Source: an uncultured Rhodocyclaceae bacterium
GTDB taxonomy: Bacteria > Pseudomonadota > Gammaproteobacteria > Burkholderiales > Rhodocyclaceae
Length of the DNA: 64,000 nucleotides
NCBI GenBank assembly: GCA_907163075.1
Contig: CAJQTY010000003.1
Location: forward strand, 362,637 to 426,636
Reading direction: 5' to 3'
The notes beneath the pieces are model-generated. The model did not search any database, was not told the DNA's origin, and worked only from the letters and a program-made list of their open reading frames with translations. A program made the position numbers and the translations under genes. Positions 46,803 to 54,678 of the stretch are shown here, piece by piece. Position 1 is the stretch's first letter. The number at the start of each line of letters is the position of its first letter.

Positions 46803-47264
46803 ATGATGGCTGACGAAAATCCCGCTGCCCTGCCCCGTACTGTCGCCTGGCTCGGCTATGGTGGCCTGCTACCGTTTCTGGCGCTGACGCCGGCCAGCCT
46901 GCTCGACCACCATCATGGCGCGCTATGGAGCGACGCGCTGTACGCCTACGGAGCGATCATCCTCAGCTTCATCGGCGCGCTGCACTGGGGGCTGGCGATG
47001 AGCCTGCCGGAACTCACCGAGCGCCAGCGCTCGGCGTGGTTCACGTGGAGCGTCGTGCCGGCCCTGATCGCCTGGCCGGCCGTCCTCGTCTCGCCACCAC
47101 TCGCCGCGCCGCTGCTGGTTTTCGGCTTCATCGCCCACTACCTGCAAGACCGGCGGCTGGCCCGCCAGGCGACGCTTCCGCACTGGTATCTGCCGCTTCG
47201 TCTGCGCCTGAGCAGCGTCGCCGTCGTCTGTCTGGTCGCCGGTGTTTTTGCATCTTATGTTTAA
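46803..47264 (+). CDS. DUF3429 membrane protein
   Basis: This 153-residue protein has four to five hydrophobic segments and matches DUF3429. LGYGGLLPFLALTPAS opens the first helix, and FIGALHWGLAMS is the conserved core. ATG 46803 follows the SDR stop by five bases, so the two are co-transcribed. DUF3429 genes recur in light or singlet-oxygen stress clusters with photolyase and SDR genes. Function is unknown. Confidence 0.85.
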   Translation: MMADENPAALPRTVAWLGYGGLLPFLALTPASLLDHHHGALWSDALYAYGAIILSFIGALHWGLAMSLPELTERQRSAWFTWSVVPALIAWPAVLVSPPLAAPLLVFGFIAHYLQDRRLARQATLPHWYLPLRLRLSSVAVVCLVAGVFASYV

Positions 47265-47291
47265 CTACGGAAAACACCCGGAGGTCACACC

Positions 47292-47657
47292 ATGAACCTG
47301 TTCAATCGATTGCCCGGTTTTCCCCGCACACCGGCTGGGAAGGAACGTCTCGTCCTCCGTTGGCTCCCGCGGGCACTTCTGCTCGGCACGCTGCTGCTTG
47401 CCGTCCCCTCGCTATTGGCTCGGCTGATCGCCAGCCCGGATGATGCGCGGGCGGTCACCAGCACCGACATTTACGCCATCAGCCTGATCATCCTGCACTG
47501 GACGGTTGTTTTCACCGTGGGTATTGCCGCCTTCATCATCATGATGATGAAAGGCCCGGCCTACGTCGCCGACGCCTATCCGCTGCAGGAAGCGGAAACG
47601 CCGGATGCACCGCCCAAATGGAATTTGCGTGGCCGGCCGCGGCCTGATGACAACTAA
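47292..47657 (+). CDS. Small inner-membrane protein of unknown function
   Basis: The 121-residue product has two hydrophobic helices (WLPRALLLGTLLLAVPSLLA and the segment around IILHWTVVFTVGIAAFIIMMM) and a polar Pro-rich tail. GGAGG precedes the ATG at 47292. It is the last gene of the SDR-DUF3429 operon. The final TAA stop codon lies within the left CTAA of a MITE-like repeat, so the C-terminus may have been altered by that insertion. Confidence 0.75.
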   Translation: MNLFNRLPGFPRTPAGKERLVLRWLPRALLLGTLLLAVPSLLARLIASPDDARAVTSTDIYAISLIILHWTVVFTVGIAAFIIMMMKGPAYVADAYPLQEAETPDAPPKWNLRGRPRPDDN

Positions 47658-47836
47658 TGTAGTGTTGCACGCTGTCTCGAACTTATACCAACGGCGGTAG
47701 GGCGGAAAAGCGCAGCGCCTTCCGCCGTCTGAGCGCCATTCGGCGGATAACGCTACGCTCATCCGCCCTACGCAGCTTAAAGCCGAACCGGCGTAGCTTT
47801 CGAATAGGCGCCTTCACGGTCGCAGCACTACACTAA
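47654..47836. repeat. MITE-like repeat, family 2, copy B
   Basis: CTAA flanks both ends (47654-47657 and 47833-47836), with TGTAGTG at the left end and CACTACA at the right. The core at 47697-47772 matches the copies at 22018 and 38818. The internal half TTCGGCGGATAACGCTACG is shared almost exactly with copy A. It overlaps the stop codon of the small membrane-protein gene. Confidence 0.8.
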
Positions 47837-47942
47837 ATCCCGTCATCGAGCCCTGGACAACTCTCTGTAACTTCGATGGTCAGCCTTGACGCCAATCAAT
47901 GGTCGGCCAACAGGGATCCTGCAACAACAGAGTGAGCGAACC

Positions 47943-47981
47943 AAAGGCCGCTGCGCGGCGTCTCGCGGATCACCGGCCTTT
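47943..47981 (-). terminator. Candidate terminator hairpin
   Basis: AAAGGCCG (47943-47950) and CGGCCTTT (47974-47981) form a perfect eight-base stem with a 23-base loop, 26 bases beyond the dehydrogenase stop at 48007. On the minus strand the stem is followed by GG rather than a T run, so termination strength is uncertain. Confidence 0.45.
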
Positions 47982-48006
47982 GATCGACATTAAGGGCGCC
48001 CCGGCC

Positions 48007-49176
48007 TTATTCAGCCAGACGCAGTATCTTGCGCACCGCTTCGCGATCAAGCGTCACGAAATTGCCGACCGTGCGGGTGTCGCCGTCGGTGCATTTGTCG
48101 GCCATCTCGTCGATGCGGTCGTCCTTGATCCCGAGTCCGGCCAGCGTCGTGCCGATGCCCAGCGAGCGGAAAAAAGCTTCCATCCGGGCGATCCCTTCAC
48201 GAGCCACGGCTTCGGGGTTGAAGACATCCAGCTCGACATTCCACACGCGCACCGCCCATTGCACGAAACGGTCCAGATCGTGGTGCAGCACGTGCTTCAT
48301 CCAGGCCGGGAAAACAACAGCCAGCCCGGCGCCGTGGGCGACGTCGTAGATGCCGCTGATCTCATGTTCGATGTCGTGCGACGCCCAGTCCCCGATGCGT
48401 CCGGTATTGAGCAGATTGTTGTGGGCGATGGTGCCCGCCCACATGAACTCGGACCACGCATCGTAATCTTGGGAATTCTTCAGGATCAGCGGCGCCTGGC
48501 GGATGATCGTCTTGAGCGTCGCCTCGATCAGGCGGTCGGTGAAGGCCACGTTCCTGACGTTGGTGAAGTAGCGCTCCATCAGGTGTGCCGAGATATCGAC
48601 CGCACCGCAGGCCACCTGGAACTTGGGCAGCGTGAACGCCAGTTCGGGATTGAGTATGGAAAAGCGCGGGTAGAGCAGATCGGAGTTCACCGCGCGCTTG
48701 AGCCAGCCTTCCTCCTTGGTGATGACGGTACCGGTGCTGGCCTCGCTGCCGGCGGCCGGCAGCGTGAGCACGGTGCCGATCGGCAAGGCATCGACCGGGG
48801 CGCCCCGGCCCAGGTAAAACTCCCAGACGTCGCCGTCGATGACCGCGCCCATGGCGATGGCCTTGGCCGAATCGATGACGCTGCCGCCGCCGACCGCGAG
48901 GATCAGGCCGAGCTTGTGCTCCTTGCACAGCCTGACGCCTTCGTGGACCAGATCCAGGCGCGGATTGGGCTTGACGCCGCCGAGCTCGACCCACTCGACG
49001 CCGGCGGCCTTGAGCGAGTCGGTGACCCGGTCGTAGAGACCCGAACTCTTGATGCTGCTACCGCCGAAATGCAGCAAAACTTTCTTGCTGTGGGCCGCCG
49101 TTTCAGCACCGACCTTGTTTTCGCTGCCACGGCCGAAGACAATCCTGGTCGGGTTGCGGAACTCAAAATTTTCCAT
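48007..49176 (-). CDS. Iron-containing alcohol dehydrogenase (YqhD/butanol dehydrogenase-like)
   Basis: This 389-residue NAD(P)H-dependent group III alcohol dehydrogenase starts FRNPTRIVFGRG, as YqhD does. GGGSVIDSAKAIA binds the cofactor. Metal ligands are visible as Asp and His in VDISAHLMER and two His in SHDIEHEISGIYDVAHGAG. It converts aldehydes and alcohols; the physiological substrate here is unknown. It lies 90 bases downstream of the shikimate dehydrogenase-like gene in a LacI-controlled operon, so a role in polyol, quinate or other ring-alcohol catabolism is possible. Confidence 0.9.
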   Translation of the reverse strand: MENFEFRNPTRIVFGRGSENKVGAETAAHSKKVLLHFGGSSIKSSGLYDRVTDSLKAAGVEWVELGGVKPNPRLDLVHEGVRLCKEHKLGLILAVGGGSVIDSAKAIAMGAVIDGDVWEFYLGRGAPVDALPIGTVLTLPAAGSEASTGTVITKEEGWLKRAVNSDLLYPRFSILNPELAFTLPKFQVACGAVDISAHLMERYFTNVRNVAFTDRLIEATLKTIIRQAPLILKNSQDYDAWSEFMWAGTIAHNNLLNTGRIGDWASHDIEHEISGIYDVAHGAGLAVVFPAWMKHVLHHDLDRFVQWAVRVWNVELDVFNPEAVAREGIARMEAFFRSLGIGTTLAGLGIKDDRIDEMADKCTDGDTRTVGNFVTLDREAVRKILRLAE

Positions 49177-49266
49177 GCTTTGTTTCTCCTGTGTTTGCTG
49201 CCCGTTTCATGTCGGGCGGGGCTGGGCAGACACTGCCCGTTTCTGATTACTGATTGCTACGGATCG

Positions 49267-50133
49267 TCATTGCGCAGCGAATTCTGCGGCCAGCGCCTGC
49301 TTCATCACGGCGACCGGCGCCTCCCGCCCGGTCCACAGCTTGAAGGCGATGGCGCCCTGGTACACCAGCATTCCCAGGCCATCGAGCGTGACCGCGCCGC
49401 GCGCCGCGGCGGCTTCGAGAAAGCGCGTCCGCGGCGGATTGGGGATCACGTCGCAGACCACCAGGCCGGGCTTGATGGTCGCGTAGTTCAAGCGCGGCAT
49501 CTCCTCGTCCTGCGGATACAGGCCGATCGAGGTGGCGTTCACCAGCACGTTGGTGTCTTCGGGAATCGCCAGATCGTCGTTCCATGGCTGGTAGGCAGCC
49601 CGCGCGCCGGTATGTTCGACGAGCAGGTCGACCAGTTCGCGGCCGCGGCCCTCGTCGCGATTGACGATCACGATGCTGGCCGCGCCGGCCAGCGCCAGCT
49701 CAACAGTGATCGCCCGCGCCGCGCCGCCGGCGCCGAGGATCATGAACTTCCGGCCGTCCGGATTCACCTGCGCGTCGTCGTTGAGCGCGCGCAGGAAGCC
49801 CTTGCCGTCGGTATTGGCGCCGATCAGGCGACCCTGCTCAATGCACACCGTATTGACGGCGCCCATGATCCGCGCGTTGTCCGCCACTTCGTCGAGATAC
49901 GGAATGACGTCACGCTTGTGCGGAATGGTCAGGTTGATGCCGCGAAAACCCATGGCGCGCAGCCCCTTGACGGCGGCCGGCAGGTCCGCGGGCGGCACTC
50001 TCAGGTTGAGGTAGCGCCAGGGCAGGTCGAGCGCCCTGAACGCCGCCTCGATCATGACGACGGTGGGATTCTCGTCAACCGGGAAGCCAAAAACGCCCGT
50101 CAGTTCCATCCGGTAGCTGGTTTGATCCTTCAT
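49267..50133 (-). CDS. Shikimate/quinate dehydrogenase-like protein (AroE/YdiB family)
   Basis: The 288-residue enzyme has the AroE fold. GVFGFPVDEN opens the substrate domain, GINLTIPHK carries the catalytic Lys, NTDGKGF the conserved Asp, and GAGGAARAI is the nucleotide loop followed by IVNRDEGRG. Most biosynthetic AroE proteins have an Arg after NR for NADPH; here NRDE suggests NAD use, closer to YdiB-type or catabolic enzymes. Its start overlaps the LacI gene stop by four bases, which also points to an inducible catabolic role rather than housekeeping shikimate synthesis. Confidence 0.87.
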   Translation of the reverse strand: MKDQTSYRMELTGVFGFPVDENPTVVMIEAAFRALDLPWRYLNLRVPPADLPAAVKGLRAMGFRGINLTIPHKRDVIPYLDEVADNARIMGAVNTVCIEQGRLIGANTDGKGFLRALNDDAQVNPDGRKFMILGAGGAARAITVELALAGAASIVIVNRDEGRGRELVDLLVEHTGARAAYQPWNDDLAIPEDTNVLVNATSIGLYPQDEEMPRLNYATIKPGLVVCDVIPNPPRTRFLEAAAARGAVTLDGLGMLVYQGAIAFKLWTGREAPVAVMKQALAAEFAAQ

Positions 50134-51167
50134 GCTTTCTCCTCGCTGGATGCCCGCGTCGTTCCCCGCAAAACCAGTTTCGGCATCATGACCAGGGTTC
50201 TGGGGCGTGGAATTTTGCCGTCGATGAGCCGCAGCAACAGCTCGGCGCTCCGGGCGCCCATCTCCAGTGCCGGCTGCGACACGGTGGAGAGTGGCGGTTC
50301 GACCAGGTGCGCCAGTTCGATATCGTCGAAGCCGATGACTTCGACCTGCGCGGGAACCGCGATTCCCCGTTCCTTCAGTGCGCGGATGGCGCCGACCGCC
50401 ATCAGGTCATTGCCGGCGAAAATGGCGCTGAAGGGCAAGCCGCCCGACGCGGCCTGATCGAGCAGTTCCCCGGTCAACCGGAAGCCGCTGTCAATCGAGT
50501 AGTCGCCGTTGAGCACCCGGAGCGCGGCGTCGGGCAGGCCCTTCTCGCGCCAGACGTCCTCGACGCCGGCGCGGCGCAGCACTGACTGCGAAAGATCCGC
50601 CGGGCCGTTGAGAAAAAACAGGGAGCAGCCTGGCCGCGAATACAAGTGCCCGGCAGCCAGACGGGCACCCTGCCGGTTGTCCACGACAACGCCGAAGCGC
50701 CGTGAACGCCCTTCGGCGAGACGATCCAGCAGAACGAAGGGCAGGCCCTTCTCTTCGAGCAGTTCAACCTGGCAGTCGCAATCGGGCTCAGCCGAATCGA
50801 GGATGACGCCATCAACGCCCTTCTCCATGAGCACGCGGACATAGTTTTTTTCGCGCACGATGTCACCGCTGGAATTGCACAGAAGCAGGCTGTAGCCAGA
50901 CTGGTTCAGCGCATCTTCGACGCCGCGAACCAGCATCGGGAAATACGGGTTGGTGATATTGGGGATGATAAGGCCCACCGTGCGCGATTTCCCGGTCGCC
51001 AGCCCGCGCGCCAGCCCGGAAGGCTGGAACCCGGTGTCGCCGACTATTTTCTGGATGCGCAGCCGCGTTTCGGCGCCCACGCCTTCCGGCCGGTTGTTGA
51101 GGACCCGCGAGACGGTGGCCTTGGAAACGCCGGCTTTCTCGGCGATGTCGGCGATGGTGATTTTCAT
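50130..51167 (-). CDS. LacI-family transcriptional regulator
   Basis: The 345-residue regulator starts MKITIADIAEKAGVSKATVSRVLNN in pieces: IADIAEKAGVSKATVSRVL is the DNA-binding helix-turn-helix with hinge, followed by a periplasmic-binding-like effector domain (VGLIIPNITNPYFPMLVRG, FAGNDLMAVGAIRAL, VIGFDDIELAHLVEPPLS). The start at ATG 51167 is set by this N-terminus. It is the first gene of an operon with the AroE-like and YqhD-like genes and probably represses them. A palindromic operator lies 13 bases upstream of the start. Confidence 0.92.
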   Translation of the reverse strand: MKITIADIAEKAGVSKATVSRVLNNRPEGVGAETRLRIQKIVGDTGFQPSGLARGLATGKSRTVGLIIPNITNPYFPMLVRGVEDALNQSGYSLLLCNSSGDIVREKNYVRVLMEKGVDGVILDSAEPDCDCQVELLEEKGLPFVLLDRLAEGRSRRFGVVVDNRQGARLAAGHLYSRPGCSLFFLNGPADLSQSVLRRAGVEDVWREKGLPDAALRVLNGDYSIDSGFRLTGELLDQAASGGLPFSAIFAGNDLMAVGAIRALKERGIAVPAQVEVIGFDDIELAHLVEPPLSTVSQPALEMGARSAELLLRLIDGKIPRPRTLVMMPKLVLRGTTRASSEEKA

Positions 51168-51179
51168 TGATGGGATTGG

Positions 51180-51206
51180 AGTAACCGATTTACTAAACCG
51201 GTTACT
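51180..51206. promoter_or_regulatory. LacI-family operator
   Basis: AGTAACCG (51180-51187) and CGGTTACT (51199-51206) form a perfect eight-base inverted repeat with an 11-base AT-rich centre. ACCGGTTA within the right side echoes the CG-centred palindromes of LacI/GalR proteins. Its place just before the regulator start implies autoregulation. The remaining 240 bases to the next gene show nothing clear. Confidence 0.7.
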
Positions 51207-51446
51207 CAATCATAAGCCTGCGCCTCGATGGTGGCAAGCGACTTATCCCGCGCCGAGATTTGACCAAGGCCGGGTTCGCCAGGCCTTGCGTTTACGACGT
51301 GGAGTGGCCGACGCCACGCGCGATACGGGCGAATCAGAACGGCGGCCGGGATAGGCTCAAACCGGCCGTCGGCAACTGGTCTCTCTTGACGCCGGTTGCC
51401 TCACCTCGGTGCGGCTAGTTCGGAACGGGGGAGTCCCTTGTATTCG

Positions 51447-51869
51447 TTAGATGCCATAGACTACAGCTGCTGCTGTAGTGACAACCAAAAATACAAGCCA
51501 AAATGTGATTGTGATCGCCGTACGAACTTTGCGCCTTTGCTCTGGAGCTGCAAGAAAATGTTCCCAGCCTATTGGAAGAGCTGGATCTGTCAGGTGGGCG
51601 CTTTCGATTTCATGAATATAGCGACCAAGAGCAAATAGATGACGCCCAACAGACAGACTCCGTAGCGCACCGAACAGGGCAAAAAGAATTGGAATGAACC
51701 AGCCCGCCTTCGCGATGGATGTCGAAGCGCCGTCCTTCACCAGCCAAGCATAAACCACGGCTGCAGCAAGCACACAGTTACGTTCCAGTAGCGCAAGCTC
51801 CGACATCTGAGTTTCGATCTCTTTACGGAGCGTCAGATATTCTTCTTTGCGAAGATCGAAATCAGTCAT
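51447..51869 (-). CDS. Two-helix membrane protein of unknown function, low GC
   Basis: The 140-residue protein has a polar coiled N-terminus (residues 5-30), hydrophobic segments at about 30-45 and 52-70, and a strongly hydrophobic C-terminal helix (FWLVFLVVTTAAAVVYG). The start ATG has AGGAGGT upstream. Its GC content is clearly lower than the surroundings, and transposase fragments lie immediately beyond it. This suggests a horizontally acquired cargo gene, such as those in integron cassettes. No family was recognised. Confidence 0.65.
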   Translation of the reverse strand: MTDFDLRKEEYLTLRKEIETQMSELALLERNCVLAAAVVYAWLVKDGASTSIAKAGWFIPILFALFGALRSLSVGRHLFALGRYIHEIESAHLTDPALPIGWEHFLAAPEQRRKVRTAITITFWLVFLVVTTAAAVVYGI

Positions 51870-51997
51870 CTGTACCTCCTCCTAACACCCAACGAATGAA
51901 AGGGACTTCCCCGTCCCGAGGTTGCGGCGGCAGCCGCGATCCGCATCGAGTGCCATGATGGAGTTTCCGAAGCTCATCAAAACCGCGAAAGGGGAAG

Positions 51998-52183
51998 TTC
52001 ACGAGCATTATCACCATCGGCATTGATCTGGCCAAGAATATGTTCGCCGTGCACGGCGTGGATGACGACGGCAAAGCAGCACTGGTCAAGCCCAAAGTGC
52101 CCCGCGAGCAACGGCTACCGCTGATCGCGCAACGGCCGCACTGCCTGATCGGCATGGAAGCCTGCTCTGGCGCCCACTACTAG
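51998..52183 (+). pseudogene. IS110-family transposase N-terminal fragment
   Basis: The reading frame gives ITIGIDLAKNMFAVHGVDD followed by LIAQRPHCLIGMEACSGAH, the first DEDD block of IS110-family transposases. It stops at TAG 52181 after about 60 residues; the rest of the gene is absent. The fragment joins almost directly to a piece of a different transposase at 52191. Confidence 0.8.
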
Positions 52184-52190
52184 GCGAGAG

Positions 52191-52414
52191 AGAACCGTCT
52201 TCACCGGGTGCTCGATGTCAGTTTCGGCGAGGATGGCAAGACCGTGTGCAAGGACAATGCACCGCAGAATCTGTCGCTCCAGAGGAAGATCGTTCTCAAT
52301 CTGATTCGCCTGGACAAAACAGATACAAAGAAAGCCAGCTTGCGCCGGAAGCGGGAGGGCGCCGCCGGGGACGACGACAGGCGGATGAACATGCCAGGGC
52401 TTGCTCCCTTATGA
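52191..52414 (+). pseudogene. ISAs1-family transposase C-terminal fragment
   Basis: The frame reads ENRLHRVLDVSFGED, then NAPQNLSLQRKIVLNLIR and KASLRRKREGA with DDD, matching the C-terminal end of ISAs1-type (DDE) transposases, where ENxLHWxLDVxFxED precedes the final helix. Only the last 70 residues are present. The stretch from here to 52582 has no gene that I can support. Confidence 0.75.
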
Positions 52415-52582
52415 TGGGTGAGCGCGGAGGCCGTGCAGCCGGATCCGGGGCAGCAAGTGCATCTGCATGCTTTGGTCGCATGTGGAGCACTGACCGGGTG
52501 CGGGACATGGAACGATTGCCCGCCGGCTTCACTGCCAAGGCCGACTGGCGACAACTGAAACAACGCCTTTACGCTCACAGCC

Positions 52583-52699
52583 TAAGGAGGCGCTGATTTA
52601 TTCGTCACACCGGCGGAAGCCGGTGTCCAGTTGGTTGATTTTTATGGATTCCGGCTTTCGCCGGAACGACTATTCTTCATTTGATCAGCGTTTCCCTAA
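52583..52699. repeat. MITE-like palindromic repeat, family 1, copy C
   Basis: This copy has ends TAAGGAGGCGCTGATTTA and TTTGATCAGCGTTTCCCTAA, with the conserved hairpins CACCGGCGGAAGCCGGTG and CCGGCTTTCGCCGG between them. It separates transposase debris from the unknown gene at 52772. Confidence 0.82.
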
Positions 52700-52771
52700 G
52701 TTCCCGCGGAGAAGCGTAAGCTCCAGAAAGGCAATCGGCCATTGTGACTATCGTAAGGAAAGGATTCCCCT

Positions 52772-53350
52772 TTGAGCCCCGCGAAAATCAATGAACTCTT
52801 CGACGTCCTGCGCGCGGCGTGCGCCCGCCAGTTCGGCTTCAACCCCCGACGGATTACGACGGGAATGCGCTATGTCGGCACCGAAGGCCACGGCAAGAAT
52901 CTGGTTCACACCTTTCGCGATGCCGGCACCCATTCGCAGATCGTGCTCAAGGGCACTTTTGCCAGCTTGCGCGAAACGCGCGGCGACAAGCCGCACTGGA
53001 CCGACGCCGAGAAAAACCACTACCAGAATACCGATGCCGAAATCGACGCGGAGATCGCGGCGAAGCAGGCCGAACTCGACTTCACCCGCAACTGCCCGCT
53101 CTATCAGGATCACCGCGAGAAATTGCTGTCGCACTACAAGGAATGGCCCGGGTACAAGGCCGGCGGACCGAACCCGCGCGAGGCGGCTAGAGCGCTGATC
53201 CAGGCTCTGGCCGAGGCGCATGATGCGCGGCTGGCCGCCTTCGCCGAACACATGCATGCGGACGATCCGGAACACCTGGCGCACCTGCTGCTAGCACCCT
53301 GCCACCTCGAACTCGAGGCCGCCAGGGCGGCAGGCGTCGGCGGCCGGTAG
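52772..53350 (+). CDS. Hypothetical protein, TTG start
   Basis: This 192-residue soluble protein starts at TTG 52772. The choice is supported by a strong ribosome site, AAGGAAAGGA at 52755-52764, seven bases upstream. The protein is charged and helical, with GYKAGGPNPREAARALIQAL in the second half and no signal or membrane segment. No family was recognised. It is flanked by a MITE-like repeat on the left and a partial family 2 core (from about 53348) overlapping its last codons on the right. Confidence 0.6.
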   Translation: MSPAKINELFDVLRAACARQFGFNPRRITTGMRYVGTEGHGKNLVHTFRDAGTHSQIVLKGTFASLRETRGDKPHWTDAEKNHYQNTDAEIDAEIAAKQAELDFTRNCPLYQDHREKLLSHYKEWPGYKAGGPNPREAARALIQALAEAHDARLAAFAEHMHADDPEHLAHLLLAPCHLELEAARAAGVGGR

Positions 53351-53424
53351 GGCAGAAAAGCGCAGCGCCTTCCGACATTCAGCGGTGGAGGTAGCGCAAA
53401 CACGGCGGCGGAATGCGCAGCGCC
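53348..53424. repeat. Partial family 2 repeat core
   Basis: GTAGGGCAGAAAAGCGCAGC at 53347 onward and GCGCAGCGCCTTACGC near 53417 match pieces of the GTAGGGCGGA palindromic core seen at 22018, 38818 and 47697. The middle is missing or degenerate and no terminal repeats are seen. The repeat begins inside the stop region of the 192-residue gene. Confidence 0.55.
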
Positions 53425-54225
53425 TTACGCGTCGGCATCGCCAACCTCGGCTTCGACCATACCCCGGTAAGCGTGCCATGTAGCGTGCCCGACCACCGGC
53501 ATGGTCACCACCAGGCCGACAAAGAGTGTCGCGAAACCGATGCCAACAAGGAGCACGATGCAGGCGGCCCAGAGTAGCATCGGCAGCGGGTTGCGACCGC
53601 AGGCGACGAGGCTGGCAATGGCGGCAGTGACCGCATCCGTCCTGCGCTCGAGCATCAGCGGTACGGCAATGACGCTGATGGCAAAGACAAAGGCGGCAAA
53701 GAATCCGCCGACGGCAAAATAGACGAGGGCGAAGACGGGCTGTTCGAAGGTCAGAACGGTGCGCACGACGTCGGCGAAGGTCGGCAATCCGCCGTCAAAA
53801 AAGAGCGCGAAAATAACGATCGACGCGCGCGCCCAGACGAGCAGGACGACGACCAGCAGCGCGGCGAAAAGACCGACATTGGCCAGGTTGGAGCGCCACG
53901 CTGCGAGGCTCGGGGCCAGTTCAGGCGGCTCCCCGAGTTCGAGGCGCCGGCTCAGATGGTAGAGGCCCATCGCCAGAAATGGCCCGAGCAGCAGGAAGCC
54001 CGTGGTGAGCCCGGCAAAGAGCGCATAGGCCTTGGCGAAGACCACCTGCAGCAGCCAGCCGGCGACGGCGAAACACGCGCCGTAGAACAGGCTGGCCCGG
54101 CCGCCGCGCCGGAAATCCAGCCACCCCGCGCGCAACCAGCCCGCAACGGCGCCGGTCTCGACGCGGCGTATTACCGGAAAGCGGCTCGGCGGGTTTTCGC
54201 CGGCCGGCGTATCGTTTTGAGTCAT
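53425..54225 (-). CDS. DUF2189 inner-membrane protein
   Basis: The 266-residue protein has about six hydrophobic segments and matches the DUF2189 family of integral membrane proteins. Family features are the pre-helix AGWLRAGWLDF, FLLLGPFLAMGLYHLSRRLE and the C-terminal MPVVGHATWHAYRG. ATG 54225 is supported by AAGGGG upstream; the frame extends further but without a likely start. No operon partner is evident. Function is unknown. Confidence 0.82.
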   Translation of the reverse strand: MTQNDTPAGENPPSRFPVIRRVETGAVAGWLRAGWLDFRRGGRASLFYGACFAVAGWLLQVVFAKAYALFAGLTTGFLLLGPFLAMGLYHLSRRLELGEPPELAPSLAAWRSNLANVGLFAALLVVVLLVWARASIVIFALFFDGGLPTFADVVRTVLTFEQPVFALVYFAVGGFFAAFVFAISVIAVPLMLERRTDAVTAAIASLVACGRNPLPMLLWAACIVLLVGIGFATLFVGLVVTMPVVGHATWHAYRGMVEAEVGDADA

Positions 54226-54678
54226 GGAAATCCCCTTGGTGAGCGTCACACGTTTCTCGTTTGCGCCCGTGAAGGCGAATCGGCCGCCCGCCCTCGCGGC
54301 TGGCCACGGGAATCTCTGACAACAAGCGGGGCGCATAAGCTCCTGACGCTGCGATTTATCCGGGAAAAATTGCTTGGAAGCTCCTTCAGCACGGCGAAAA
54401 GGCTCGGCCAAGGACAATCGCCCGGCTGTCGTTGCGATGGAAAGTTGTCGGGCGAGGCAAGCCTGGTCATTCCGGCGCAATCCGGAATCCAGGTTGGCGG
54501 AGGGCCAGCTGCGTCCCCGCCTGCGCAGAGGCGACGAAGTTATGGTAGTTCGAAGCGCCGCATGGAGTGTCATTCAAATTGTTTCGTCATTGATCCGATT
54601 ACCCGCTTGGCAAAGCCCACAGCCGGCCATCGCGGGATTAAAACCTCCTATACTGACGGGCTTGAACGGGAGATATGC
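54226..54678. other. Intergenic region without a supported gene
   Basis: This 450-base gap lies between divergent genes. Bases 54470-54490 hold ATTCCGGCGCAATCCGGAAT, a short hairpin related to the CCGG palindromes of family 1. GAACGGGAGAT just before 54679 gives the next gene a weak ribosome site. Nothing else stands out. Confidence 0.4.

Noticed and set aside
47899-50457. 852-codon plus-strand frame
   Set aside because: It lies opposite the YqhD-like, AroE-like and LacI genes, all with intact motifs.
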